Part shown: piece after piece, positions 1 to 10,895 of the stretch | Position numbering within the stretch: the first letter of the stretch is position 1 | Layout: each line of letters begins with the position of its first letter | From: Boesenbergia rotunda | Taxonomy: Eukaryota; Streptophyta; Magnoliopsida; Zingiberales; Zingiberaceae | Assembly (NCBI GenBank): GCA_024364735.1 | Contig: JAGFNQ010000839.1 | Span: forward strand, 61,612-125,611 | Direction: 5' to 3' | Length of the DNA stretch: 64,000 bases | Notes under the pieces: model-generated | What the model was told of the DNA's origin: nothing | The model's input: the letters and a program-made list of their open reading frames with translations, nothing else | The model's database searches: none | Position numbers and translations under genes: made by a program

Positions 1-397
1 ATTCGATTCCGTTACTTTATTGGTTAGTTTCCTAATCTCTCTCTTGTTCTTCTAGTTGTGCCTTCCGAGAATCTAGTAGTTCTCGTCGGCACAAAACTCG
101 TGACTTTGCGAAGTCATCCCGAAGAGAACTCGGCGTGGACGCGAATAGAGGCGAAGCTTCCAAGGGACGCTACGGTTGGATCTCGTCCCTTACTTTGAGT
201 TACGCGAGGTACTTGGTAAATTAGTTTACTTTTCACAAATTTTTATTTTATGATTATGTCGATACACTATAAGGTTGCATGCTAGATACGAAGTTAAAAT
301 AATTTAGGAAATTATTTTATGCAAACTCTTCCGCTGCACGTAAAAATTTTAAATTTTACGAACTCGTATCCTTGTCGACATGCACCCGGTCCCAACA
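1..397 (+). mobile_element. 3' part of an LTR (family S), cut by the window edge
   Basis: This stretch matches the last ~400 bases of the complete solo LTR at 28993-31232: same leader-like block with CGGCACAAAA and GGACGCTACGGTTGGATC, same terminal CGGTCCCAACA. It ends in CA at 396-397. The DNA after it looks like the 3' internal end of a Gypsy element, so this LTR (solo or the end of a full element) appears inserted in that element. The 5' part lies outside the window, so a target duplication cannot be checked. Confidence 0.8.
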
Positions 398-714
398 AAG
401 CAAGCCTATGGTAGTGCAAGAAACATGTGTGTAAGAGTGAGCTCCACTTCCATCATCAACTTAGAACTTAAAGAGAGAGCCACCAAAACTTCCCTTGAAA
501 GGCTAGTGATTTAAATTCATCTCAATGACTCATGATACATGAAAAGGCCAAGTTGTTGATTTAAGGACATGATACTAATCCATAGAGCTTAGATTTATGA
601 GAATTGACAACCTTAGGTAATTTCTTTTTACTTGTTTCTAATTATGCTTAAGAAAGCCTAAGGGATACATATTTAGTTGTTTCGCGAGACGCTCAAGGTT
701 AAGTGTGGGGGAGT
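398..714 (+). mobile_element. 3' internal end of a Ty3/Gypsy element
   Basis: Non-coding internal DNA just upstream of the LTR that starts at 715. Its last bases (701-714) form a purine-rich polypurine tract, AAGTGTGGGGGAGT, immediately followed by TGATAAG. The GTGTGGGGGA type of tract is typical of the Athila/Tat side of plant Gypsy elements; that lineage call is inference. The rest of the element is outside the window or lost. Confidence 0.65.
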
Positions 715-3507
715 TGATAAGTATCATTTTTGTGATTATTTTAGATGTTAAAATCCATGTTTGACCCATGTTTTTATTGCTTAATTGTGATTTTACCCTA
801 GGTTTTAGGATTTCCTCTTATTTTGGACTTAATTGCAAAATTACATATTTTTGATTATTTGGCCACTAATTTTCTGATATATTTTTGTAGGCAGAAAGGA
901 TCCTGGACCTAGGGCATACTGGGTCAAACTTGAGTCGGATGTGAGCCGGATCGAATTATCAAGCTTACAATTAATCCGGGCCGTCCGATTCAAGAGCGGC
1001 TAGATCTGAGCCATCCGGGACGATCTGAAGCAATCGAGCTAGGGCTAGGGTTGATCAAGCCTATGATCAAGATCTGAAGGTTTCATCCCAATCAGAGCTA
1101 AATCAACCGTTGGATCAAGCAGGAGGGCTCGATCATCCATCAAGATAGAGTTGATCTGGACCATCCGTTGCAAATTGGAGGATCCGAGCTACCACAAGGC
1201 AGATCCTGACCCAGATCATCATCATTAAAGTTTGGCTCCAATCAGAGCAAGATCAGCCGTTGGATCTTCTCAATCAATCTGAGCCGTCCATTGGTTTTAC
1301 TTAAGGAAATCCTGCCGCATTCTTCCCTGTCGCGTCTTCTTCGCCGCAAATTTTTCCTTCAGCTGTTCTTCATTTCTTCGCTAGTTTTTCTTCAATCCAA
1401 GGGGCGCGACCCCTCAATTCCTTTCTTAGAGCATGTGTTAGGTCATTTGGAAGGTTTCATTGGTGAGGTTCTAGCTCAGATTTGCCCAAAAACAGAGCTG
1501 TTGAGAGGTTTCCGCAGTTTTGTTCAATTGCTGCCTTTGGATCGGTTGTGCTCCATTTCCATCCACCCGAGCTTCTGGAGGGGTTCCCTAGATTGCTTGG
1601 ATCATCCCCAACTCATCATCAATCGCGGACACAGCTGAATTGAAGGATGCCGAATGGAAATTCAGATTTGCGCAAGCTGAGTTGGAGTTGAATCGCAGAG
1701 ACAATTTCTTGATGATTTGCTGAGCTTGCGGGTTCGAGGCTCACTCTTGCTTGACGACCAAGAAGCACTTGAGCTTAGGAAGTGATTGAGGATAGTTTGT
1801 TTAGTTAATTTTATTGTTTTAGCTGTACTTTCCATTTCTGCGTGATGTTTCATTTTCTGTATCAGATGCTTAAGTTCCATTTCTTGAGTTGCTTTAGTCT
1901 TAATTAGGTTCAAATCTTGCAGGTAGTCAGTTAGTGAACTTGTGTAGTGATAGATTGCATTTAATTTCAGTTTATTTCTGTTTTAGATGCTTGCGTATCA
2001 GAATTTCTTAGCTAGCATATCAGATTCAATTAGTTATTCAGTTTCAGTTTTCTGAATTTTTCAGTTGTAATTAGGTTTCAGTTCTCAAGTTTGTAAGCAT
2101 TAGATAGGTAGTTTGTTATGGAGTAATTGTAACTACTTTAGATTGTTTCACATTTGATTTAAATTCTGCACTTCTGCTTGGATTTTCTGCCAAATCTGTT
2201 GCGTGCCAATTTCAGTTCGCGTATCAACTTTACTTCGGAAACACTTCAGTTTCTATTTCTGAAAATTGTGTCACTTAAGCAAAAGCTTTATTTAAGCTTC
2301 TTTGAACTCTAGTATGCGTGTGAATTCAGCTTGCATCTGTTGCTTGTGCATCCAATTTATTTCTGAAATTCTGCATCCAGATCATGCAATTCTGCACCAA
2401 TCTGCTGCTTCTAGTTTTTGCTGCATTCTTGGACAGTTTCTGAAGAATTAGGAAATGGTTTCTAAGCTGATTAGTGAAATTTCTTAGCAGCAGTTCCTTG
2501 TATCAATAAAGTGTTACTGAATTCATATTGCTGCATTCGAAATTTCTGCAATCCGAAATCTGCTCATCCAATTCTGCAACTTAGCTATGCCAATTCCTGC
2601 TTATTGATTCCATTTCTGCAAGAGTTCATTTCAGTTTCTGAATTGTGAATTGGTGAGAATCAGTTCCGAAATTTCTCCTGAGTGTTAATTGCGACTTTAG
2701 CCATTTGGTTTGTGAGTTTTAGTATTTGGTTTGCCTGTTAATGTGTTGCGTCAGTTTGGCATTACTGAATTCATTTTGTGCTGAAATTTTCCATACTCTG
2801 CATTTCTGAATCCATTTCTACATGTAGTTGTTTCTGAATTGGGCAATTTCATCTCAGCTATTCTAAGTTTATCAATTCGGAAGCTAACCTTGGGCATTTG
2901 AAATCAGTAGCTTTAAGTGACTTGCATCCAATTTGTATCAGAAATTCTCCTTTCATCTCTGAATTTCAGCCTTCACTGTATTGAATTTCTGTGTCTATTC
3001 TCATTTCCTTCATTCAACCTTGCATCGGAAGTTAGTATCAGTTCTTGTGGAACCTAGATTGCTAGCATTGGTCTGTGTTGCATAGTTTCAATCAAAAGTC
3101 AATTGCTGTTGTTTCATTGATTAGCATTCGTTTAACACTTGAAATCAGATTCATTTTCCAAAAATTGGGCAAGAGTTTTAGTTGATTAAGTGGTAAATTG
3201 ATTGAATCATTAAATGCCATCATTTGGTTAGTCATGAGTTAAGTCTTCTTTCCTTTCAATTCATTTTCATTCATAATTGTAATCCAAGCCCAAATCACAT
3301 TCGAAACCCGAAAACACAAACGACACATAAATACGAGCACGAATCATTCAACATCAACTAGCCCCGAGAAAAATACGACCTGTGACCCCTATATTACATT
3401 TTCAGATATTTGATTGTAAAAAGGGTTTCCAGTTATTCATTTATACATTTAAATTTGATGAGCCCACATTTTTGTGACAACTTTAATTAGTATATTTGGG
3501 CCTATCA
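715..3507 (+). mobile_element. 3' LTR of a Ty3/Gypsy (Athila/Tat-like) element, 2.8 kb
   Basis: Starts TGATAAGTATC right after a polypurine tract and ends GGGCCTATCA, giving TGAT...ATCA inverted ends. It interrupts an LTR of Copia element A: the right flank at 3508 matches 8089 of the intact LTR, and homology stops exactly at 3507/3508. The expected 5-bp duplication would be AGGAC (3508-3512), but the left flank is not in the window. The LTR has no long reading frame and many short TTCTGAA/ATTTCTG-type words. Apparent frames at 1291-1638 and 1662-1913 are incidental. Confidence 0.75.
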
Positions 3508-4087
3508 AGGACTCAGGGCTGATTTCTCGCTACCAGTCGATTGCCCCCAGGGCAGTCGACTAGTGCCAGCCAGATTCGACCGTTGACACTCCAACGTTCG
3601 AATTTGCCAGCTCACCAGCCACCTACCAGTCGACTGCCCCCAGGGCAGTCGACTGGTCCCTAGCTGAACCCTTTCCCGAGTACATTCACACAGCACTTGA
3701 TCCTCACGACTCGACTGACTCCTCCCCCGCAGCCTCGACTGTTGCCTTCGCGCCCTCTTTATCTTCGGCCCTCGTCCCTCGGATGCGCACGTAAACCTCC
3801 AGTTTGCCTCCATGCCACCCTTCACGTACGCCTCGAAGTCCGCGCCCATCAGCTCATCGTCCCTGCTCTCCAAGGTCCCTCAGATGCACACGCAAACCTC
3901 TAGCTTGCCTCCATGCCATCCTTCACCGTGCTGAGGCCGTCCAGTCCAGTCTATATGCGTAACCTGTACAACCTGCACACTCATCATACGCATATAAGAA
4001 TACAAGGGTAAGCCTAACTTAAACCATTTGCCCAAACATCAAAACCCATGGTCACACCGGACCATCTTAGGGTCGATTGCTTCAACA
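3508..4087 (-). repeat. Truncated LTR of Copia element A
   Basis: Near-identical to 8089-8668. On the minus strand it starts TGTTGAAGCAATCG at 4087. About 330 bp of its 3' end (equivalent to 7750-8088) is missing because the Gypsy LTR ends at 3507. It carries two CAGTCGACTG-type pairs at 3534/3553 and 3627/3646, each spaced 19 bp. Apparent frames at 3505-3873 and 3697-3903 are incidental. Confidence 0.8.
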
Positions 4088-4101
4088 ATCTCCCCCTTTT
4101 T
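4088..4101 (-). other. Polypurine tract of element A
   Basis: On the minus strand CAAAAAGGGGGAGAT directly precedes the LTR start at 4087. This is the expected plus-strand primer position for LTR elements. The same tract recurs at 8669-8682, 10881-10895 (element B) and 32837-32850 (element C). Confidence 0.75.
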
Positions 4102-6036
4102 GATGTTTGGCAATCCGTTTAAGTTAGGAAAGCAAGATAGCAGTCAATAGCAAAAACCATGCTAAAACAAAATGCATATGCAATGCAAAAATGGATCCTA
4201 TCCCAAGGCATCCCACACCTAACCCTCCAAGTTAGGATTTTCTACACCTAGCCCTCCAAGCTAGGACTTTTCACCAAAATGGGCTTTTTAAAGCTTTTCC
4301 CAAGCTCCCCCTACACTGGACTTACAAAGGCTTTTTAAGAACCTCTCCAAGGTTCCCCTTACGCCAAGAAGGGAGCAACCATGCTCCCCCTTAATCTCAG
4401 CTCACCCTAAACCTAGGGGTTCTAGCAAAGGTAAGTTTAGTTTCCCATCTTAAACCCAAACTTCTCTCCCTTTGCCATACATCAAAAAGACCCCAATAAT
4501 ATCCCAATTATTGGTTCTTTTAATCCCCAATGATCCTAAACACAGTGTACTAGACCCCCATACACATGTTTCTTATCACTCGGACCCAAGTCAGCTGCTG
4601 GATACCCACACCAGCCCTGACCAGTCGACTGCCCCCAGAGCAGTCGACTGCCCCTAGAGCAGTCGACTGATACTCTGATAATTAGTTTTCTGGCCGAATT
4701 TCAGAAACATGCCAGAAATTCCACAAATCTCCAAAAATTCTTAAATTTCGTGGAGAACTTTGTGGTACCCATACCTACTTGGGAAAAATACATCTACCCA
4801 TGTATCTATCACCATTCCCAAGTTTGACACAAAACCCAAAAGTTTTCTTATGAAAATTAAAGCAAATAGGAGACAACCTCCCCCTTAACCCATGCATTCT
4901 CCCAATTTTCATTTTTCCCAGGTCAAGTTCTACCCAACTTAACCTCCTAGACACCACGTTGAGTCATACACAACCCAACACCCGAGTTCTTCCCCCTTTG
5001 ACACTCTTATAGCATTGCCCGAGGCGATCTTTCCCTAAGTGCCAAATAGAACTCAACAAAAGTCTAAAAATTCTAAAGTTTGCAAGCACACTTGCTAGGA
5101 TATATCCTATCATAGAAAAATATGATATCATGGAAATATCAAGTGTGCTTGACTTTTGGTACACATCTAAGTTTCTTAAGGATTTTGCATTAAGTATCAA
5201 CTTTCAAATTCGTTTCTAATTCCATGTGTTTGTCAAATCTATCCATCATAATTCGACGCATGGAATTGTCCTCAATGTTCCCTATTTAACCTCTAAATCT
5301 TAGATACCTAGGGAACCTTATCAATCCTTCTTGATTTCCATAAAATCCAATAAATTCTTATCAAATCATGGGATAACACTTTATTCAAGGACTATGAAGT
5401 CATAATCAAGAATTTTAATCCTACACCACATCCCATAACCAAATTTGCAATTTCTGATTAGCCAACATTCTCATTTTCCATTTTAGCCTACGGACCAGTC
5501 GACTGCCCCTGGGGCAGTCGACTCCCAAAACTCACAGAATGTTTCTGGGCTCGAGACCAGTCGACTGCCCATGGGGCAGTCGACTGATACCTGAAATTTT
5601 AGATTTTCAGCCGACTTTCAGAAATGCCCTAAAAATTCTATAAATCTCCAAAAATTATGAAATTTTGTGCGGAGATTTGTGAAGCCAATATCTACTTGGA
5701 AAAAATATGTTTCCAAATAAATGTACTCCAAATCCCAAGATTGGCACGAAATCCTACTTCTTCTAAAAAGTATCAAATGAGCTCGTCCTAAAAGTGCTAA
5801 TTCTCACTTCTCTTCAATGCATCCACTTCTCCTTGATCACAATTCTTTTCTACCACTGAAATACATGGTATTCCACCATTAAACCTCAATTTTGTGAATT
5901 ATAGCTCCTTTTTCACCTTTTTCCCTAAATTCTCCTTTTGATGTGCCAAAATCTAGGATTAAGACTTACCCAAGTCTCCCAACCCTTTGTGGCACATTTC
6001 TCCTAATTTCCTAAGGGAGAAACTTTTGAGATCCAT
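4102..6036 (-). other. Non-coding tail of element A between gag and PPT
   Basis: About 1.9 kb where pol would be in an autonomous element. It has no protease, integrase or RT motif in any frame. It holds three more clusters of the palindrome CAGTCGACTG: 4622/4641/4660, 5496/5515 and 5558/5577, all spaced 19 bp. Runs of CTCCCCC are also frequent. The part 4102-4567 is duplicated at 8683-9147. Confidence 0.6.
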
Positions 6037-7676
6037 TTACCATGGACCCCAAAGGCTCCTAGAGCTCCCCCTTGAGCTCTTAGCCTTAGCCACCTCCCTA
6101 GGTGACTCCATCCATACTAGGCCACACCGGTGTGCCACCGGTGACTCTTGGCCTACAAAATTGATCTGTTTAACCTTGGACACCTTGTCCTTAGTTAGGT
6201 CACCCTTTTTACCCTTGGATGGCATCCCCTTGCCATCCTTAGACTTTCCCTCCTTACTAAGATTGTATGCTTTCCCAGCATCCTTCTTTCCATTGCCCTT
6301 GGAGGTCTTGGATTGATAGCCCAAACCCGACCTATCATAGTTGGGTTTGATGCTACCCAACACCATGTCTAGACCTTTAGATCCAATCTTGAATCTTTCT
6401 AAGGTCTTTTCTAACGTATCAAGCCTTGCCCTTAAGGCTTGATTTTCCCTTTTTAGCCCTCTAACCTTGGATTCCATATGTCCACTTTGGACATTCCTAG
6501 ACCTATCCATTTTCTTAGGCATTTGTCTCCCCTTCTTGGGGTCAATGCCTTGATCCTTAGGTACCCAAGTCTTAGGTCTATCATGATGCATGCTTTTCTT
6601 AGGGTTATGATCTACCTTGTTACACTTAGTCCTATCACTGTACTTAAATCCATGACTATGCACAAATAAATAATTCTCATGAGTTCTAGCATGCATGGGT
6701 GGGTAATTAACATGATTTTTGAAATGTAAAGAAGAACTTGAAATCGAATTTCTTTTTAAACTAGAGTTAGAGGGTACCTCCCTTACCCTTGTAGTCCTTC
6801 CTTGTTGTGAGTTTTGCTTTCTTCTCTTCTTCCTTTCTTCTTTCTCCCATCTCCTCAAGTGCTCCATTTTCTTTAGCTCCCTTTTTCTAGGACACTTGGT
6901 GTGAAAGTGCCCCATCTCACCACACGCGAAGCATCTAATCCTCTTTTTCTTAGCTTGAGCCTCTTCATTCCTACAACCCACATTAGCTTTAAAGGAATTT
7001 ACAATGGGTTTAGGGTGTACCTCCTTTTTACCTTTTGGGCACTTATCCTTATAGTGCCCCTTTTCGTTGCACCCAAAGCATGTGATGTGATCTTTCTTCT
7101 TTGCTTTGGTGGAGGTAGAGGCTTCTTCTTGTGCTTGTATATTGAGGGTCTCTCCTCCCCCTCTGTTCTTGAAGTTGATGTCTTTTCTTCTTCTCTTGAG
7201 GAGGTTGATGACCTTTCACATAGCTCCTCCTCCTCACTTGAAGAACATGACACTTCACTTGATGAAGCGGATGACTCATTTCTCTCCTCTTCTTGAATCA
7301 TGAAGCTCACTTCATTGGAATCTTCTTTTGATTTAGATTGGATGGTGTTCTTATGAAAATCTTCTATTTTGCTCCATAATTCGCACGCATTTTCATATGT
7401 CCCTACACCACTCAAGACATTGTTAGGCAAAACATCAATTAATATATCTATTACCTTCTTGTTTGCCCTAGAGTAGTCTTGTTGCTCTTGTGTCCAATTT
7501 CTAGGACGAAGCTTCTTTCCATGCTTGTCCTTTGGGACTTCGAATGGCTCTTCTAGCATGACCATGCACTCCCATTCCATGCTAAGCCAATTCTTCATCC
7601 TCGCCCGCCAATAATCGAAATCTTCATTGTCGTAGGGCGGTGGGGAGTAGATGTTGTCCCCAAGTTTGTCTTCCAT
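6037..7676 (-). pseudogene. gag of Copia element A (frameshifted)
   Basis: Would encode the capsid/nucleocapsid protein of a Copia element. From ATG at 7676 it has the usual N-terminal block (PPPYDNEDFDYWRARM, then W-S-ME-E) followed by a UBN2-like capsid region, an acidic serine-rich linker and then two CCHC zinc knuckles. The first, CFGCNEKGHYKDKC, is only readable after a frame change near 7080. There ATCAC is duplicated in tandem (ATCACATCACATG), which adds 5 bases and breaks the frame. The second knuckle, CFACGEMGHFHTKC, lies at about 6925-6890 in the second frame, which runs to a stop at 6037 and contains a lysine-rich coiled-coil-like part. No pol follows. Family assignment is firm; lineage is inference. 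Confidence 0.8.
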
Positions 7677-7734
7677 GATTTTTCACCTCTAGCGGTTGCT
7701 CCCTCGGTGGTTAGTCCGATCAAGATCGGTCCTT

Positions 7735-7747
7735 CGCTCCGATACCA
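7735..7747 (-). other. Primer binding site of element A
   Basis: Minus strand TGGTATCGGAGCG, two bases from the LTR end. It is one substitution away from the initiator-Met tRNA match TGGTATCAGAGC seen in elements B and C. It fixes the 5'-LTR role of 7750-8668. Confidence 0.75.
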
Positions 7748-7749
7748 AT

Positions 7750-8668
7750 TGTAAGATCGTTGCCGTCCGCTAGAGGGGGGTGAATAGCAATTCCCGGTTC
7801 ATTCTTGTACCTACGTTGTTAGTTGCACAGCGGAAGACAATAATGAAAAGAACAAACAACGCTAACAAACCGTATTTAGTTGGTATCCACCCCGGCCGGG
7901 TGACTAATCCAACAATCCGTCGGTGGATCACTCCCCGGATAACCTCCGGCTATCACGTGTCGCTCCTTGTGGGTGGAGAAACCTCACCACAACACCTTGG
8001 ACGCTTTGTGAACACAGTAGACTACTAACCGGCTTTACCCAAGCAGGTTTCGTCAAGAAACTCAGCCACCACGAAGTCCTCTTTAAATAGGACTCAGGGC
8101 TGATTTCTCGCTACCAGTCGACTGCCCCCAGGGCAGTCGACTGGTGCCAGCCAGATTCGACCGTTGACACTCCAACGTTCGAATTTGCCAGCTCACCAGC
8201 CACATACCAGTCGACTGCCCCCAGGGCAATCGACTGGTCCCTAGCTGAACCCTTTCCCGAGTACATTCACACAGCACTTGATCCTCACGACTCGACTGAC
8301 TCCTCCCCCGCAGCCTCGACTGTTGCCTTCGCGCCCTCTTTATCTTCGGCCCTCGTCCCTCGGATGCGCACGTAAACCTCCAGTTTGCCTCCATGCCACC
8401 CTTCACGTACGCCTCGAAGTCCGCGCCCATCAGCTCATCGTCCCTGCTCTCCAAGGTCCCTCAGATGCACACGCAAACCTCCAGCTTGCCTCCATGTCAT
8501 CCTTCACCGTGCTGAGGCCGTCCAGTCCAGTCTATATGCGTAACCTGTACAACCTGCACACTCATCATACGCATATAAGAATACAAGGGTAAGCCTAACT
8601 TAAACCATTTGCCCAAACATCAAAACCCATGGTCACACCGGACCATCTTAGGGTCGATTGCTTCAACA
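7750..8668 (-). repeat. Shared middle LTR of element A (919 bp)
   Basis: On the minus strand it runs from TGTTGAAGCAATCG to ATCTTACA, has a polypurine tract before it and a primer binding site after it. That places it as 3' LTR of one copy and 5' LTR of the next. The U3-like part has CAGTCGACTG pairs at 8115/8134 and 8208/8227 just upstream of a TATA-like box. Apparent frames inside are incidental. Confidence 0.8.
8081..8090 (-). promoter_or_regulatory. TATA-like box of LTR A
   Basis: Minus strand CTATTTAAAG, about 25 bp downstream of the palindrome pair at 8115-8143. Position and order (palindromes, then TATA) match LTRs B and C. Transcription start is not known. Confidence 0.5.
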
Positions 8669-9147
8669 ATCTCCCCCTTTTTGATGTTTGGCAATCCGTT
8701 TAAGTTAGGAAAGCAAGATAGCAGTCAATAGCAAAAACCATGCTAAAACAAAATGCATATGCAATGCAAAAATGGATCCTATCCCAAGGCATCCCACACC
8801 TAACCCTCCAAGTTAGGATTTTCTACACCTAGCCCTCCAAGCTAGGACTTTTCACCAAAATGGGCTTTTTAAAGCTTTTCCCAAGCTCCCCCTACACTGG
8901 ACTTACAAAGGCTTTTTAAGAACCTCTCCAAGGTTCCCCTTACGCCAAGAAGGGAGCAACCATGCTCCCCCTTAATCTCAGCTCACCCTAAACCTAGGGG
9001 TTCTAGCAAAGGTAAGTTTAGTTTCCCATCATAATCCCAAACTTCTCCCCCTTTGCCATACATCAAAAAGACCCCAATAATATCCCAATTATTGATTCTT
9101 TTAATCCCCAATGATCCTAAACACAGTGTACTAGACCCCCATACACA
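8669..9147 (-). mobile_element. 3' internal remnant of the upstream tandem copy of element A
   Basis: Near-identical to 4088-4567: polypurine tract, CTCCCCC-rich non-coding DNA, then GGTCTAGTACACTGTG. Homology ends at 9147, where unrelated DNA with a plus-strand gag fragment begins. The rest of this copy is deleted. Confidence 0.75.
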
Positions 9148-9513
9148 GACATGAAGGGACCTCAGACATGAAGATAAGCAAGCACAACCTACTTTTGAAA
9201 TAACTGTACAACATAAAGATGTAAGATGGTAAAACTGCAGCATAACTACACACATGCGTCCAGGAGTTGATGAACGATCTTCATGCAATTGACTACAAGG
9301 TAGAGAACTGAGATATAATATGATATGCACTAAACTCTTTCCCAAGAAACACGTTGTGGGCATCTATGGTGGATGCATACAAGGTTTCTAGGGACCCTGC
9401 TAAAACTAATTTAGATGAATTATTTTCTAAGCTTGAATTGCATGAACAAACTAACACTACACAGGTCGAGAAAGGTATTGCTTCTGTTGTAGGTAAGATC
9501 AAGAAGAAAAAGC
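9148..9513 (+). pseudogene. Plus-strand Copia gag fragment trapped between elements A and B
   Basis: From about 9250 the sequence is homologous to the middle of the gag in element C (18800-19060). It reads a capsid segment with LWASMVDAY, then ELHEQTN, an E-K-G-I-A motif, V-G-K and a lysine run. There is a frame change and a stop near 9310. It is cut on the left by element A and on the right by LTR B at 9514, so it is older than both. The first ~100 bases carry a short direct repeat GACATGAAG and nothing else recognisable. Confidence 0.65.
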
Positions 9514-10880
9514 TGTTGGATCGTGAAAACTGATAGAGGGGGGGGGGTGAATATCGGAAGTCGTTAATTTTTCGGAAAACTGAGAGTAAGTGCACAGCAG
9601 AAATAAAAAGAACATACACAGCGCAAAGACACAGCGATTTTTACTTGGTTCGGAGCCTGTGTCGACTCCTACTCCAAGGCCCACGGTCGTTAACCGTTTA
9701 CTTTGGGCAATTCTATATTAGGCGCAAAATAGTTTACACAGGATTACAAATTAAGTACAGTAAACTTTTTAATAAGCTCTTTTACCGACGTCCGGAGTAG
9801 ATTGACTATTTCGGAGCAGCAGGACGTCGTCGGCTCGAGTTGGAAGAATTCCGAGGCGCAGCACGAGAGTAGAAGAGCTTTGAGGCGTTGGAAGAAGTGA
9901 TGTTTGAAGCCTGGGGTCGAGGGCCCTTTATATAGGGCTAGGGGCGCCCGGGACGTCGGGGGGCCGGGCGCCCCCCCACGTGGCCTTCGATCCGCCAAAG
10001 TCTCGGTCACGGCTTATCTTCGAGATCCGCTTTGACCGGGGCGCCCGCAGCGCTCGGGGCGCCCGCATTGACCGGGTTAAAGGTTATCTGCTTGGCTTCG
10101 AGGGCTTCTGGTTCGAGGTACGCGCCTGGGGGCGCCCGCAGCGCAGGGGGCGCCCGGGAGCACGGGGGCGCCCGGCCCAGTGTGTATTCGTACCAGTCTT
10201 CTTGTTACTTGTTTTGTATGGCCCTTGGGGGCGCCCGGGACGCTCCGGGCACCCTACTCAGCAACTGCCTCTCTCCTTTGAGACTTTCTGAGCTGCAGAC
10301 ACACGTTCCTTCGGTCCTGCATCCAGGGTTAGTCCAAAACAAAATAACATAACAATTAATTAGATTTATACAGCCTTAGCTGTCTTGGTTCTGACTTTGG
10401 TCTCCAAAATGGAGCCCTAGGTCGAACTGACGCCTACTGTTCCCTCGACGGGGAACACGTCCTCACCTACTCCTCTCGGGAGAATTTACCTGATGCCAAC
10501 CGTTCCTTTGGTTGGACTTTTGCCTGACGGTCCTTTGTCAGGTCTTGTAAACTGGCAGTCCTTCGCCAGTTGCCTAGCAGTCCTTCGCTAGGGCTTCGGT
10601 CTCATACTGTCCTTCGCCTGGAGCCTAGCAGTCCTTCGCTAGGGCTTGATACTGGCAGTCCTTCGCTAGGGCTTGGATACTGGCAGTCCTTCGCCAGTTG
10701 CCTAGCAGTCCTTCGCTAGGGCTTTGTATCCTGGCAGTCCTTCGCCAGGTGCCTAGCAGTCCTTCGCTAGGGCTTGGTCTCTGCACACTTGAGTAATATT
10801 GTTAGATCACAAATAAACTTAACTTTGAATCCTTTGCCAATATCAAAACCAGGTTCGATATGATGCTTCCTGCACCAACA
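9514..10880 (-). repeat. 3' LTR of element B
   Basis: TGTTGGATCG...CACCAACA on the plus strand (1367 bp). It holds GGGCGCCC-type palindromes between about 9945 and 10255, a TATA box on the minus strand at 9927-9934 (TATATAAA), and near-tandem copies of CCTAGCAGTCCTTCGC at 10530-10780. It differs from the 5' LTR by a few small indels, such as a longer G run at 9540-9549. Long Gly/Pro/Ala/Arg-rich frames here are by-products of the GC palindromes. Confidence 0.85.
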
Positions 10881-10895
10881 ATCTCCCCCTTTTTG
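10881..10895 (-). other. Polypurine tract of element B
   Basis: Minus strand CAAAAAGGGGGAGAT immediately before the 3' LTR start at 10880. Confidence 0.8.

Larger units (their letters stand above)
3508..9147 (-). mobile_element. Copia element A, gag-only, in head-to-tail tandem with a second copy
   Basis: Reading on the minus strand the order is: 3' internal end with polypurine tract (9147-8669), LTR (8668-7750), primer binding site, gag (7676-6037), non-coding tail, polypurine tract, second LTR (4087-3508, truncated). The middle LTR therefore serves as the 3' LTR of one copy and the 5' LTR of the next. No protease, integrase, RT or RNase H is found, so the element is non-autonomous. Gag type, LTR size and Met-type PBS suggest the SIRE/Maximus side of Ty1/Copia (inference). 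It lies in a plus-strand gag remnant on its right. Confidence 0.75.

Noticed and set aside
5987..7303. Plus-strand frames over the gag region of element A
   Set aside because: They are antisense shadows of the gag coding sequence.
9980..10352. Long Gly/Ala/Pro/Arg-rich open frames in LTR B (also at 15552-15924)
   Set aside because: They exist in two frames at once over the GC palindromes, lie inside an LTR, and have no known domain; composition explains them.
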